Of a stretch of DNA of 15,642 nucleotides, positions 1 to 8,312 are shown piece by piece. Position 1 is the stretch's first letter, and the number at the start of each line of letters is the position of its first letter. The translations under genes and the position numbers were made by a program. Origin of the DNA: Lachnospiraceae bacterium (GTDB lineage: Bacteria > Bacillota > Clostridia > Lachnospirales > Lachnospiraceae); the NCBI GenBank assembly GCA_900757195.1, contig CAAEMZ010000054.1, positions 1 through 15,642 of the forward strand, read 5' to 3'. The notes under the pieces are model-generated. The model did not search any database. It was given only the letters and a program-made list of their open reading frames with translations, and was not told where the DNA came from.

Positions 1-2
1 AC

Positions 3-3000
3 GAAGGCGACTGCTTCCTCGGTATCGATGCCGGCTCCACAACGACCAAAGCCGCCATCGTCGGTGAGGACGGCACCCTGCTTTACTCTTTCTACAGCGG
101 AAATAACGGCAGTCCTTTAAACACCGTCATCCGCGCCGTGAAAGAAATTAAAGACCTGCTTCCGGACAGCGCCCGCATCGTGCGCGCCTGCTCTACCGGC
201 TACGGTGAAGCCCTGATGAAATCCGCTTTTATGCTGGATGAAGGCGAAGTTGAAACCGTTGCCCACTATTATGCCGCCGCCTTTTTTGAACCGGATGTGG
301 ACTGTATTCTGGATATCGGCGGACAGGATATGAAATGTATTAAAATCAAAAACCACACGGTTGACAGCGTTCTTTTAAATGAAGCCTGCTCTTCCGGCTG
401 CGGTTCCTTTATCGAAACCTTCGCAAAATCACTGAATTATGAAATCAGCGATTTCGCCAAAGTGGCTCTTTTTGCGGAGCATCCCATCGATCTTGGATCC
501 CGCTGTACGGTTTTCATGAATTCAAACGTTAAACAGGCTCAGAAGGAAGGCGCCGAAGTCGGCGATATTTCTGCCGGCCTCGCCTACTCTGTCATTAAAA
601 ATGCGCTGCTCAAGGTCATCAAGCTGACCGACCCGAAAGACCTGGGCAAAAAAATCGTTGTACAGGGCGGTACTTTCTATAATGATGCTGTTCTTCGAAG
701 CTTTGAACGAATTGCCGAATGTGAAGCCGTCCGACCGGATATCGCAGGCATCATGGGAGCCTTCGGCGCTGCCCTTATCGCCAGAGAACGTTATGACGGC
801 ACCGAATCCACAATGCTGTCTCTGGATAAAATTATTGCGTTAAAATATACGACTTCCATGGGACGCTGTAAAGGCTGTACCAACCACTGCCATCTGACCA
901 TCAACCGTTTCAGCGGCGGACGTCAGTTCATTACCGGGAACCGCTGTGAGGTGGGTATCGGCAAAGCCAAGGCAGACAGCAGCATCCCGAACCTTTTCGA
1001 CTACAAATATAAACGTATTTTCCGGTATGAACCGCTGACCGCCGATAAGGCCCGCCGGGGTAAAGTAGGTATTCCGAGAGTTCTGAATATGTACGAAAAT
1101 TATCCATTCTGGTTCACCTTCTTTACGAAGCTTGGCTACGAAGTGGTATTATCCCCGCAGTCCTCCGCCGCCATTTACGGTCTGGGCATTGAATCCATCC
1201 CGAGTGAATCCGTATGCTATCCGGCAAAGCTGGTCCATGGCCATATTATGTGGCTGATTAAAAACGGCGTTGACTTCATCTTCTACCCGAGTATTCCTTA
1301 TGAACGCAACGAAGTGGAAGATGCGAACAACCACTATAACTGTCCGATTGTAACTTCCTACTCGGAAAATATTAAAAATAACGTTGAAGAACTGGAATCT
1401 GAACATATTCGCTTTATGAACCCATTCCTTTCGCTGGATGATGAAGCCCATATTGAACAGCGTATGATTGAAGAATTCTGTCCGCGCACATCCATTCAGC
1501 CGGAAGAAATCAAAGCGGCTGTGAAAGCCGCCTGGGAAGAACTCGGAAATGCCCGGCAGGATATGCGGGACAAGGGTGAAGAAACGCTGAAATTCCTCAG
1601 AGACCATCACATGAAAGGTATTGTCCTGGCCGGACGTCCTTATCATATTGACAAAGAAATCAATCACGGCATCCCGGAACTGATTACTTCCTATGGCATC
1701 TCTGTCCTGACCGAAGACAGTGTTTCCCATCTGGCTGAAATCGAACGGCCGCTGATCGTTTCCGACCAGTGGATGTATCACTCCAGACTTTATAAAGCCG
1801 CCCAGTTTGTAAAAACCCAGGATAATCTGGAACTGATCCAGTTAAATTCCTTCGGCTGCGGTCTCGATGCCGTCACAACCGATCAGGTCAAAGATATTTT
1901 AACCGGTTCCGGCCGGCTCTACACCTGCCTGAAAATCGACGAAGTCAGCAATCTCGGCGCTGCCCGCATCCGTATCCGCTCTCTCATTGCGGCCATTCGT
2001 ATGCGTGAACAGAAAAAGATTAAAGGAGATATCCATTCCAGCGCCCATGACCGGATTATCTTTACCGAAGAAATGGCGAAGGATTACACCATTCTCGCCC
2101 CGAATATGTCACCGATTCATTTTGACATGCTCATCGAAGCGCTGCGCCATAACGGGCTGAAGGTGGATCTGCTTCCGGACTGTGATAAAGAAACCATCGA
2201 TATCGGCCTGAAATACGTCAATAACGACGCCTGCTACCCTTCCATCTGTGTTGTCGGCCAAATTATGAAAGCCCTGCTTTCCGGCAAATATGACTTAAAT
2301 AAAGTCGCCATTGCCATGACCCAGACCGGAGGCGGCTGCCGTGCGACAAACTATATCGGTTTCATCCGCCGTGCTCTGGAAAACGCCGGAATGCACCAGA
2401 TTCCTGTCGTATCCATCAACGCCAGCGGTCTGGAATCCAATCCGGGACTTAAATTCACGCCGAAGCTCTTAATCGGAGCGATGCAGGCCATCGTTTACGG
2501 CGATGTATTTATGCGTGTTCTCTACCGGATGCGGCCTTATGAAATCCATAAGGGTTCTGCAAACCGGCTTCACAAATACTGGCAGAAAGTATGTATTGAC
2601 TCGATTACCGGTAAAAATAAAAACAGCTTTAAAAAGAATATTCAGGGGATCATCCGGGACTTCGATCAGCTTCCAATCGATGAAAACCTGAAAAAGCCAA
2701 GAGTCGGCATTGTCGGTGAGATTCTTGTGAAGTTCTCGCCTTCCGCCAATAACTATCTGGTGGACCTTCTCGAACAGGAAGGCGCCGAAGCGGTGATGCC
2801 CGACTTACTGGACTTCTTCCTCTACAGCGCCTACAACAGTAATTTCAAATATGAAAAACTTGGCAAGAGTAAGAAGGGCGCTCTGATGGGCAATATGGTC
2901 ATCACTGCTCTGGAGCAGGTTCGGAAAACCGCCCGAAAAGAGCTGGAAAAAAGCCGTCACTTTGTGCCGCAGGCAAAAATTGAAGAACTTGCCCGCTATG

Positions 3001-3293
3001 CGGAACCGATCGTGTCCATCGGTAATCAGACCGGTGAAGGATGGTTTTTAACCGGTGAAATGATCGAACTCATCCATCAGGGCGCCGGAAATATCGTCTG
3101 TACCCAGCCATTCGGATGTCTGCCAAATCACATCGTCGGCAAAGGTGTTATTAAAGAACTCCGAAATACATATCCGGGCTCCAATATTGTCGCCATCGAC
3201 TATGACCCGGGCGCCAGCGAAGTCAACCAGATCAACCGGATCAAACTGATGCTGGCCACAGCCAATAAAAATCTGGCCGACGGCCTTTCATAA
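3..3293 (+). CDS. 2-hydroxyacyl-CoA dehydratase activase-type fusion protein (5'-partial)
   Basis: The frame is open from the left edge, so the true start lies upstream and 1096 residues are visible. Window residues 7-16 (GIDAGSTTTK), about 63-71 (CSTGYGEAL) and about 104-112 (DIGGQDMKC) are the nucleotide-binding motifs of the BadF/BadG/BcrA/HgdC ATPase fold. Cysteines in NEACSSGCGSF and SRC, about residues 126-168, resemble the positions that hold the bridging [4Fe-4S] cluster in HgdC-type activators. A cysteine-rich linker (GRCKGCTNHC, about 287-296) and a DUF2229-like region follow, then an HgdB-like dehydratase section with FGCGLD and QTGGGCRATNY. Relatives of about 1400 residues usually carry two ATPase domains, so roughly 300 residues, including the first domain, are probably missing here. 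Small activators use ATP to inject an electron into 2-hydroxyacyl-CoA dehydratases. What the fused giant forms act on is not established. The GTG at 138 is internal and is not the start. Confidence 0.9.
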   Translation, partial: EGDCFLGIDAGSTTTKAAIVGEDGTLLYSFYSGNNGSPLNTVIRAVKEIKDLLPDSARIVRACSTGYGEALMKSAFMLDEGEVETVAHYYAAAFFEPDVDCILDIGGQDMKCIKIKNHTVDSVLLNEACSSGCGSFIETFAKSLNYEISDFAKVALFAEHPIDLGSRCTVFMNSNVKQAQKEGAEVGDISAGLAYSVIKNALLKVIKLTDPKDLGKKIVVQGGTFYNDAVLRSFERIAECEAVRPDIAGIMGAFGAALIARERYDGTESTMLSLDKIIALKYTTSMGRCKGCTNHCHLTINRFSGGRQFITGNRCEVGIGKAKADSSIPNLFDYKYKRIFRYEPLTADKARRGKVGIPRVLNMYENYPFWFTFFTKLGYEVVLSPQSSAAIYGLGIESIPSESVCYPAKLVHGHIMWLIKNGVDFIFYPSIPYERNEVEDANNHYNCPIVTSYSENIKNNVEELESEHIRFMNPFLSLDDEAHIEQRMIEEFCPRTSIQPEEIKAAVKAAWEELGNARQDMRDKGEETLKFLRDHHMKGIVLAGRPYHIDKEINHGIPELITSYGISVLTEDSVSHLAEIERPLIVSDQWMYHSRLYKAAQFVKTQDNLELIQLNSFGCGLDAVTTDQVKDILTGSGRLYTCLKIDEVSNLGAARIRIRSLIAAIRMREQKKIKGDIHSSAHDRIIFTEEMAKDYTILAPNMSPIHFDMLIEALRHNGLKVDLLPDCDKETIDIGLKYVNNDACYPSICVVGQIMKALLSGKYDLNKVAIAMTQTGGGCRATNYIGFIRRALENAGMHQIPVVSINASGLESNPGLKFTPKLLIGAMQAIVYGDVFMRVLYRMRPYEIHKGSANRLHKYWQKVCIDSITGKNKNSFKKNIQGIIRDFDQLPIDENLKKPRVGIVGEILVKFSPSANNYLVDLLEQEGAEAVMPDLLDFFLYSAYNSNFKYEKLGKSKKGALMGNMVITALEQVRKTARKELEKSRHFVPQAKIEELARYAEPIVSIGNQTGEGWFLTGEMIELIHQGAGNIVCTQPFGCLPNHIVGKGVIKELRNTYPGSNIVAIDYDPGASEVNQINRIKLMLATANKNLADGLS

Positions 3294-3324
3294 GAACCGG
3301 CGGCACTTTCCATACCGATAACAC

Positions 3325-3367
3325 AAAAAATCTCTGCACACCCTTCTGGGAATGCAGAGATTTTTTT
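3325..3367. terminator. Bidirectional intrinsic terminator between activase gene and ung
   Basis: A perfect 14-bp stem (AAAAAATCTCTGCA at 3325-3338 with TGCAGAGATTTTTT at 3353-3366) encloses a 14-nt loop. A T-run at 3361-3367 serves the plus strand and the A-run at 3325-3330 gives a T-run on the minus strand. It therefore fits the ends of both the activase gene and ung, whose stop codon overlaps the right arm. Confidence 0.9.
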
Positions 3368-4040
3368 AAATATTTTCAATCTGCCAGTCGATCGGCTCGA
3401 TACCATGTTCCTCGAGAAACCGGTTGGTTTTGCTGAAAGGCCGGCTTCCGAAAAAGCCCCGGTAAGCGGACAGCGGACTCGGATGCGGCGCTTCCAGAAT
3501 AAGATGTTTTGGATGATTCAGCATGGACTTTTTCATCTGTGCCGGACGCCCCCATAAGATAAAGACCATCGGCCGGTCCACTTCATTCAGAACCCGGATA
3601 GCGGCATCCGTAAATTCTTCCCAGCCGATGCCCCGGTGGGAGTTGGCCTGATGGGCCCGCACCGTAAGTACCGTATTCAATAAAAGCACGCCCTGATCCG
3701 CCCACTTTTTCAGATATCCGTTATTCGGTATGTAACAGCCCAGATCCTCATGAAGCTCGGTATAGATATTGACCAGTGACGGCGGAATCTGCACATCCGG
3801 TTTCACGGAAAAGCAGAGGCCATGGGCCTGTCCGTCATTATGATAAGGGTCCTGACCCAGAATCACCACCTTGACCTTCGACAACGGTGTGAAATTAAAG
3901 GCATTAAATATATCCTCTGCCGCAGGAAAAATCTGACGGCTGTTGTATTCCTGTAAAATCGTTTTATAGAGACTGGCATAATAAGGCTTGCCGAATTCCG
4001 GTTTCAGTCCTTCCAGCCAGTCATTGCTTATTGCTGACAT
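3366..4040 (-). CDS. ung: Uracil-DNA glycosylase, family 1
   Basis: The 224-residue protein has the normal length for family 1 UNG. GQDPYH (62-67) carries the catalytic Asp64, LLLN (119-122) the uracil-contacting Asn122, and HPSPLS (186-191) the catalytic His186 and the minor-groove loop. It removes uracil from DNA after cytosine deamination or dUMP misincorporation, opening base excision repair in the cytoplasm. The ATG at 4040 is preceded by AAAGGAGAG with good spacing. The gene starts 49 bp after the hisF stop with no promoter or T-run hairpin between, so it is probably the third gene of the hisH-hisF transcript. The stop falls inside the shared terminator. No key residue is missing. Confidence 0.97.
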   Translation of the reverse strand: MSAISNDWLEGLKPEFGKPYYASLYKTILQEYNSRQIFPAAEDIFNAFNFTPLSKVKVVILGQDPYHNDGQAHGLCFSVKPDVQIPPSLVNIYTELHEDLGCYIPNNGYLKKWADQGVLLLNTVLTVRAHQANSHRGIGWEEFTDAAIRVLNEVDRPMVFILWGRPAQMKKSMLNHPKHLILEAPHPSPLSAYRGFFGSRPFSKTNRFLEEHGIEPIDWQIENI

Positions 4041-4076
4041 AAATTTCTCTCCTTTAAATGGCCTCTGCCCGCAGAC

Positions 4077-4091
4077 AGCGCCGAAAGCGCT
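4077..4091. other. Small GC hairpin at the hisF end
   Basis: AGCGC (4077-4081) and GCGCT (4087-4091) form a 5-bp stem with a CGAAA loop that overlaps the hisF stop codon. No T-run follows on the minus strand, so it is not a convincing terminator. It may act as an mRNA processing or stability element between hisF and ung, or have no role. Confidence 0.3.
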
Positions 4092-4851
4092 ACAGACGCA
4101 CAGAAACGCCTTTATCCGCCAGGTAGCGTTTTAAATCGCGGATTTCAAGTTCTTTATAATGAAACAGTGACGCCGCCAGCGCCGCATCGGCTTTTCCCTC
4201 CGTCAGCGCTTCATAAAAATGTTCTCTCGTACCTGCACCGCCGGAAGCGATCACAGGAATTGAAACAAGCTCACCAATCTGACGGGTCAGCTCGATATCA
4301 TATCCCGCCTTTGTTCCGTCACAATCCATGCTGGTGAGAAGAATCTCTCCGGCGCCCATCCGGTTCACCTTTTCGGCCCATTCCAGAGCATCCAGTCCCG
4401 TATCGATTCTTCCGCCGTTTTTATAAATATTCCATCCGCTGCCATCCGCCCGCCGCTTTGCATCGATCGCCACAACCACGCACTGGCTGCCAAATTTATC
4501 CGCAGCTTCAGAAATCAGCTCCGGACGGTTAATAGCGGAAGAATTGATGGAAATCTTATCCGCCCCTTCTCTCAGAAGGGCTCTGAAATCTTCCACGGTC
4601 CGGATACCGCCCCCGACGGTAAACGGTATAAATACATTTTCCGCAACCCGGCGCACCAGATCGACCACGGTATTCCGGGCATCGGAAGATGCTGTAATAT
4701 CCAGAAACACCACTTCATCGGCACCGGCCTTATCGTAGGCTGCCGCAATCTCCACCGGGTCACCCGCATCCTGCAGATTGACGAAATTAACACCTTTTAC
4801 AACCCGTCCGTTATGGACATCCAGACAGGGTATGATCCGTTTTGTAAACAT
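4090..4851 (-). CDS. hisF: Imidazole glycerol phosphate synthase, cyclase subunit HisF
   Basis: The 253-residue single-domain (beta/alpha)8 barrel is the usual HisF length. The N-terminus MFTKRIIPCLDVHNGRVVKG contains the catalytic Asp11, and VVVAIDAKR holds the second catalytic Asp130. Phosphate-binding glycines are visible in TVGGGIRT (78-85) and SGGAGT near residue 200. With ammonia channelled from HisH, HisF converts PRFAR to imidazole glycerol phosphate and AICAR, linking histidine and purine synthesis. It follows hisH with a 10-bp gap, and its ribosome binding site AGGAGGAGAG overlaps the hisH stop, which suggests translational coupling. The ATG at 4851 is well supported by this site. 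No defect is seen. Confidence 0.98.
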   Translation of the reverse strand: MFTKRIIPCLDVHNGRVVKGVNFVNLQDAGDPVEIAAAYDKAGADEVVFLDITASSDARNTVVDLVRRVAENVFIPFTVGGGIRTVEDFRALLREGADKISINSSAINRPELISEAADKFGSQCVVVAIDAKRRADGSGWNIYKNGGRIDTGLDALEWAEKVNRMGAGEILLTSMDCDGTKAGYDIELTRQIGELVSIPVIASGGAGTREHFYEALTEGKADAALAASLFHYKELEIRDLKRYLADKGVSVRL

Positions 4852-4861
4852 AACTCTCCTC

Positions 4862-5467
4862 CTATAATTCCGTAAAATTCTTCAGAATCTTCAGACCTGT
4901 ATGGCTGCTTTTTTCCGGATGGAACTGGCAGGCAAACACATTGCCCGATTCGACAGACGCGTCGATGTCCGTGCTGTACCATGTCCGTGCCGCCACATCA
5001 GAGGCCCGTCCCGCTTTCAGATAATAGGAATGGACAAAATAGACATAGGCCCCGTCTTCAATCCCCTGATACAGTCGTTTTCCCGGCGTTATTTTCAGGG
5101 AATTCCATCCCATATGGGGGATTTTCAGTCCCGGTGACGGCGGTATGGCCTCAATCGTTCCCGGAAGGATGCCAAGACCACTGACTCCCCGGCTCTCATC
5201 ACTGCCCTCAAACATTAGCTGAAGTCCGAGACAGATGCCGAGAAAAGGGATTTTTTTATCGACCACATCGTAAATGGTCGGAATCAGATGATATTCTTTT
5301 AAATGTTTCATCGCATCGCCGAAGGATCCGACACCGGGAAGGACCACGTGATCTGCCGCCAGAATCTCATCTCTGTCCCGGGTAATCCGCACATCCTGCC
5401 CCAGATACTGAAAGGCTTTTTCGACACTTTTAATATTTCCTGCATCATAATCAATCATTGCAATCAT
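4862..5467 (-). CDS. hisH: Imidazole glycerol phosphate synthase, glutaminase subunit HisH
   Basis: The 201-residue class I glutamine amidotransferase has its complete triad: Cys79 in GICLGLQL, and His183 and Glu185 in QFHPEKS. The oxyanion-side PGVGSFGDAM loop is at about 44-53. HisH hydrolyses glutamine and passes ammonia to HisF. The chosen ATG at 5467 has AGGAGAG seven bases upstream. A second ATG three codons on would also be in frame but is too far from the site. The opening reads IDYDAGN where many homologues have IDYGAGN, a mild change. It is the first gene of a hisH-hisF-ung unit, and no other his gene is in the window. No T-box or other leader is visible in the short upstream region. 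Confidence 0.97.
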   Translation of the reverse strand: MIAMIDYDAGNIKSVEKAFQYLGQDVRITRDRDEILAADHVVLPGVGSFGDAMKHLKEYHLIPTIYDVVDKKIPFLGICLGLQLMFEGSDESRGVSGLGILPGTIEAIPPSPGLKIPHMGWNSLKITPGKRLYQGIEDGAYVYFVHSYYLKAGRASDVAARTWYSTDIDASVESGNVFACQFHPEKSSHTGLKILKNFTEL

Positions 5468-5526
5468 GGTTGTTCTCTCCTGTATTTTATTGACACTTTA
5501 CTGCTTTAACATCCTGCTTTTAAATC

Positions 5527-5555
5527 ATTCTATCACAAAAGTTTTAAATTTACCA
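5527..5555 (-). promoter_or_regulatory. Possible promoter for hisH-hisF-ung
   Basis: On the minus strand a good -10 (TAGAAT, 5527-5532) lies about 60 bp before the hisH start. The -35 at 17 bp (TGGTAA, 5550-5555) matches consensus at only three of six positions. This is the best candidate in the hisH / DUF6465 divergent gap, but it is weak. Confidence 0.3.
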
Positions 5556-5587
5556 TTGCCAAAGCCACAAAAATGTAATACTATAAT
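5556..5587 (+). promoter_or_regulatory. Possible promoter for the DUF6465 gene
   Basis: A perfect TATAAT at 5582-5587 lies 44 bp before the start codon. TTGCCA at 5556-5561 is the nearest -35-like hexamer, but the 20-bp spacing is long. TACTAT at 5579-5584 would give 17 bp with a poorer -10. The -10 is likely real and the -35 is uncertain. Confidence 0.45.
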
Positions 5588-5631
5588 AATCGTGTTTATC
5601 GATGTGTGCTTTTTTATCAAGGAGGGTGTTT

Positions 5632-5832
5632 ATGAAAGCATCAGTATTTGTTGAATACCAGGGTTTCCAGGTAGAGGAAAAAGAAATTATCGCAAAAGTT
5701 AAAGAACTTTGGGTCAATGAAGGCAATAAAATCAAAGACATTAAAGATTTAAGCCTCTACATCAAACCGGAAGAAAACGCCGCTTATTATGTAATTAACG
5801 ATGACATCTCAGGCAAAATTGACTTGCAGTAA
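5632..5832 (+). CDS. DUF6465 family small protein
   Basis: A 66-residue protein opens MKASVFVEYQGFQVEEKE and ends with a conserved-looking stretch, LYIKPEENAAYYVINDDISG. This is the pattern I associate with DUF6465, a small family common in Lachnospiraceae with no known function. Its alternation of short strands and one helix suggests a compact alpha/beta fold. There is no signal peptide, membrane segment or cysteine. The ATG at 5632 is chosen over one 30 bases upstream because AAGGAGGG (5619-5626) sits just before it at ideal spacing. It is a single-gene unit with its own -10 and terminator. The near-perfect ribosome binding site suggests high expression. The family name comes from memory of the sequence pattern. 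Confidence 0.8.
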   Translation: MKASVFVEYQGFQVEEKEIIAKVKELWVNEGNKIKDIKDLSLYIKPEENAAYYVINDDISGKIDLQ

Positions 5833-5846
5833 TACATATATCTGGC

Positions 5847-5880
5847 AAAACCCTGGAGAAACGGATCTCCAGGGTTTTTT
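5847..5880. terminator. Terminator between the DUF6465 gene and the sensor kinase gene
   Basis: A perfect 13-bp stem (AAAACCCTGGAGA at 5847-5859 with TCTCCAGGGTTTT at 5866-5878) has a 6-nt loop and a TTTTTT run on the plus strand. The A-run on the left arm also gives a short T-run on the minus strand, where the kinase gene ends three bases away. Confidence 0.9.
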
Positions 5881-5882
5881 AA

Positions 5883-7520
5883 TTAATTCTTTCTAATTTC
5901 TTCGATTTCAGGCACTTCGTTGGACGCATCCAGCGTAAACCAGAATTCTACGCCGTCCTCCCGGTTTAAAACACCGTATTTCTGTCCAAGCCGTTCCATT
6001 GTCGCCTTGACGATAGAAAGACCTACGCCGCTTCCGCCGTATTCCCGTGTCCGGGCTTTATCCACTTTATAAAATTTCACCCAGATCTGATCAATATCTT
6101 CTTCAGGTATCCGGGCTCCCGTATTGAACACGGAGATTCGTGCCTTTCCCATCTCCTGAGTGACTTTCACCTCAACGATCCGATCGCCGTCCAGATGGTT
6201 CAGCGCATTGGACATATAATTGCTAAATGCTTCTTCGATCAGATAAACATCTCCCCAGACATAAACCGGCCGGCTGTCGTCAAATTTCAGCACAGCTTCT
6301 TTCTGACGGAATAAAATCTCCGCATTGGACAGAATATTTCCAATCGTTGACACAATATCAAAATGTTCGATGCTCAATGTCTCTGTGCCGAATTCAATCT
6401 GATTCAGGTCCAGAAGCTTCTTCACGAGAACGTTCATTTTTGAAGCCTCGTCCATAATAACTTCGCAGTAAAAGTCTCTGCTCTCCTCATCATCGTTAAT
6501 ATTTTCCTGCAGACCTTCCGCATAGCCCTGTATGAGAGCGATCGGCGTCTTCAGTTCATGGGATACATTGGATAAAAACTCCTTACGCATTTCGTCAATC
6601 TGAACCTTCTGTTCCAGTTCCCTCTTAAGCTGGGTATTTGCCCCTTTCAGCTCACCGAGAGTCTTTTCCAGCGTTTCCGACAGGGTATTGATGCTGTTTC
6701 CCAAAACACCGATCTCATCCTCCGATTCCACCGGATATTTTTCCTCAAAATCAAGACTGGACATCTTCCGGGCAATCTTCGCCAGATCCAGAATCTTTCC
6801 TGTGAAACGCCGGGAAATAAACAGCATGACCACAAAACTCAGACAGCTGACACAGATCGTCACATACACGAAGAAACGGTTGGATATCTGGGCGCTTTCT
6901 TCAATACTTTCGATAGAAGACCTCAACATAATATAGTCGCCGTTATCCAGTGCTCCGATCAGATAAATATACGATAGATCCAGACGTTTGACAAAGACCT
7001 TCTGCAGCGAATATTTTTCACTTTCATTGAGAATATTTGTCCGGTCATCGGACTGAATATAATCCCGGTAAATAGCAAAATTCTCTACATCGCTATTGTC
7101 GGAGGAATTTGTTCCGCTGGAGGAAAATAAAACCTGCATATCATAAACCGCCTGCTGATTGATGATCCGTTTATTCTGAATCCGGTACAGGAGAATCGAA
7201 ATATTATTATTCTGGCTCAACTGCTCCATAGACAGCTCCATATCCAGAAAATTTTCCAGAGTGGAAGCGCCGTCTTCCCGGAACCATTGATACAGATCGA
7301 TATTGGATTCATCCGAAGGACCCTTTTCACCACTGCCAACAACGCCGAAGGTATTATACATCTCGTTAATACGGTTGTACACGCTGAGCAGGGTCTGCTG
7401 CTTTCCGGAAATATAATAATCCACAAGAAAGAAGTTGTTGACAAGCACAGACACGATCATCGTCAGGAATACCGTAGCCAACAGCGTCACCGACAGCTTT
7501 ACCTGTAATGATTTATTCAT
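5883..7520 (-). CDS. Membrane sensor histidine kinase (HAMP-HisKA-HATPase)
   Basis: The 545-residue protein has a transmembrane helix at about 8-34, an extracytoplasmic sensor region at about 35-215 and a second helix at about 216-236. HAMP (about 237-290) leads into a coiled coil, then a HisKA H-box (NVSHELKTPIALIQGY) with phospho-accepting His321. The HATPase_c domain (about 385-530) has the N-box SNALNH (Asn438) and the GGSGVGLSIVK glycine box. The G1 box reads FNTGARIP, lacking the usual Asp of DxGxG, a pattern I recall from related Clostridia kinases. It should autophosphorylate and pass phosphate to the regulator encoded 12 bp upstream. The sensor region has no domain I recognise, so the signal is unknown. 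GGAGGC precedes the ATG at 7520. Confidence 0.93.
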   Translation of the reverse strand: MNKSLQVKLSVTLLATVFLTMIVSVLVNNFFLVDYYISGKQQTLLSVYNRINEMYNTFGVVGSGEKGPSDESNIDLYQWFREDGASTLENFLDMELSMEQLSQNNNISILLYRIQNKRIINQQAVYDMQVLFSSSGTNSSDNSDVENFAIYRDYIQSDDRTNILNESEKYSLQKVFVKRLDLSYIYLIGALDNGDYIMLRSSIESIEESAQISNRFFVYVTICVSCLSFVVMLFISRRFTGKILDLAKIARKMSSLDFEEKYPVESEDEIGVLGNSINTLSETLEKTLGELKGANTQLKRELEQKVQIDEMRKEFLSNVSHELKTPIALIQGYAEGLQENINDDEESRDFYCEVIMDEASKMNVLVKKLLDLNQIEFGTETLSIEHFDIVSTIGNILSNAEILFRQKEAVLKFDDSRPVYVWGDVYLIEEAFSNYMSNALNHLDGDRIVEVKVTQEMGKARISVFNTGARIPEEDIDQIWVKFYKVDKARTREYGGSGVGLSIVKATMERLGQKYGVLNREDGVEFWFTLDASNEVPEIEEIRKN

Positions 7521-7532
7521 AAAAAGCCTCCG

Positions 7533-8216
7533 TTAGTCTTTTCCAACCTCAAATTTATAGCCCATTCCCCAGATGGTTTTAATGTACTCGCCGCGTTTTC
7601 CCAGTTTGCTCCGCAATTTTTTTACATGGGTATCAATCGTCCGGGCATCGCCGAAATAATCATAATTCCACACGTTATTTAAAATCCGTTCTCTGGACAG
7701 CGCAATGCCCTGATTTTCAATAAAATAGGCCAGCAGCTCGAACTCCTTATAACTCAGCTCCACAAGCTTTCCATCCACCATGACTTCGTGGGCATTTTTA
7801 TCCATCGTAATATCCCCGATATGAATACTGTCATCGTCATTTCCGCCATTGCTTCTCCGGAGAATCGCCTCGACCCGGGCCACAAGGATTTTCGGACTGA
7901 AGGGCTTCGTCACATACTCGTCCACGCCCAGTTCAAATCCGAGAAGCTCGTCTCTTTCGTCGGCCTTCGCCGTCAGCATGATAATCGGTACCTTTGAGGT
8001 TTTCCGAACCTCCCGGCAGACCTCCCAGCCGTCCATCTTCGGCATCATCACATCCAGAATCAATAAATCAATCTCTTTATCCTCATAAAAAATCTCCATG
8101 GCTTCTTCGCCATTTCCCGCTTCCAACACCGCATAGCCTTTCTTCGTCAGGAAATCCCGAACCAGTTTCCGCATACGGCTTTCATCATCAATGACCAGAA
8201 TTTTGTAATGTTTCAT
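7533..8216 (-). CDS. OmpR/PhoB-type response regulator
   Basis: The 227-residue protein has a receiver domain (3-119) with acidic pocket Asp10-Asp11, phospho-acceptor Asp55 in LLILDVMMP, Thr82 and Lys104 in VTKPF. A winged-helix DNA-binding domain (about 130-224) follows, with the family signature RTIDTHVKKLRSKL and the terminal wing IKTIWGMGYKFE. It is the first gene of the pair, with the kinase starting 12 bp after its stop, so the two are cotranscribed. AAGGAGATG stands before the ATG at 8216. Targets cannot be read from the sequence. The AT-rich divergent region upstream, with its palindromes, is a natural place for autoregulation. Confidence 0.95.
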   Translation of the reverse strand: MKHYKILVIDDESRMRKLVRDFLTKKGYAVLEAGNGEEAMEIFYEDKEIDLLILDVMMPKMDGWEVCREVRKTSKVPIIMLTAKADERDELLGFELGVDEYVTKPFSPKILVARVEAILRRSNGGNDDDSIHIGDITMDKNAHEVMVDGKLVELSYKEFELLAYFIENQGIALSRERILNNVWNYDYFGDARTIDTHVKKLRSKLGKRGEYIKTIWGMGYKFEVGKD

Positions 8217-8242
8217 AAGGCATCTCCTTCCGGTTAATCTGT

Positions 8243-8264
8243 TAATTATTATATATAATAATTA
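8243..8264. repeat. 22-bp perfect AT palindrome in the regulator/xpt divergent region
   Basis: The stretch is a perfect inverted repeat made only of A and T, centred between 8253 and 8254. It lies 27 bp upstream of the regulator start and overlaps its likely -10 region. A second all-AT palindrome of 14 bp (TTTTATATATAAAA, 8286-8299) lies 21 bp away. These may be operator sites or only the result of AT-rich promoter sequence. Confidence 0.5.
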
Positions 8265-8280
8265 TGACCATCCTGTGAAA
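8251..8280 (-). promoter_or_regulatory. Possible promoter for the two-component operon
   Basis: On the minus strand TTCACA (five of six to TTGACA) is followed after about 18 bp by TATATA and then an overlapping TATAAT, all within the AT palindrome before the regulator gene. Several overlapping -10 choices exist, so the exact promoter is uncertain. Confidence 0.35.
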
Positions 8281-8312
8281 AAATCTTTTATATATAAAAT
8301 TATTTAAAATTC

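Noticed and set aside
1149..1781. 210-codon minus-strand frame inside the activase gene
   Set aside because: It is a shadow of the strongly conserved coding frame on the other strand, with no start signals.
5468..5631. T-box or histidine attenuator ahead of hisH
   Set aside because: No T-box core (TGGNACCGCG-like) or His-rich leader peptide, and the leader would be under 60 bases.
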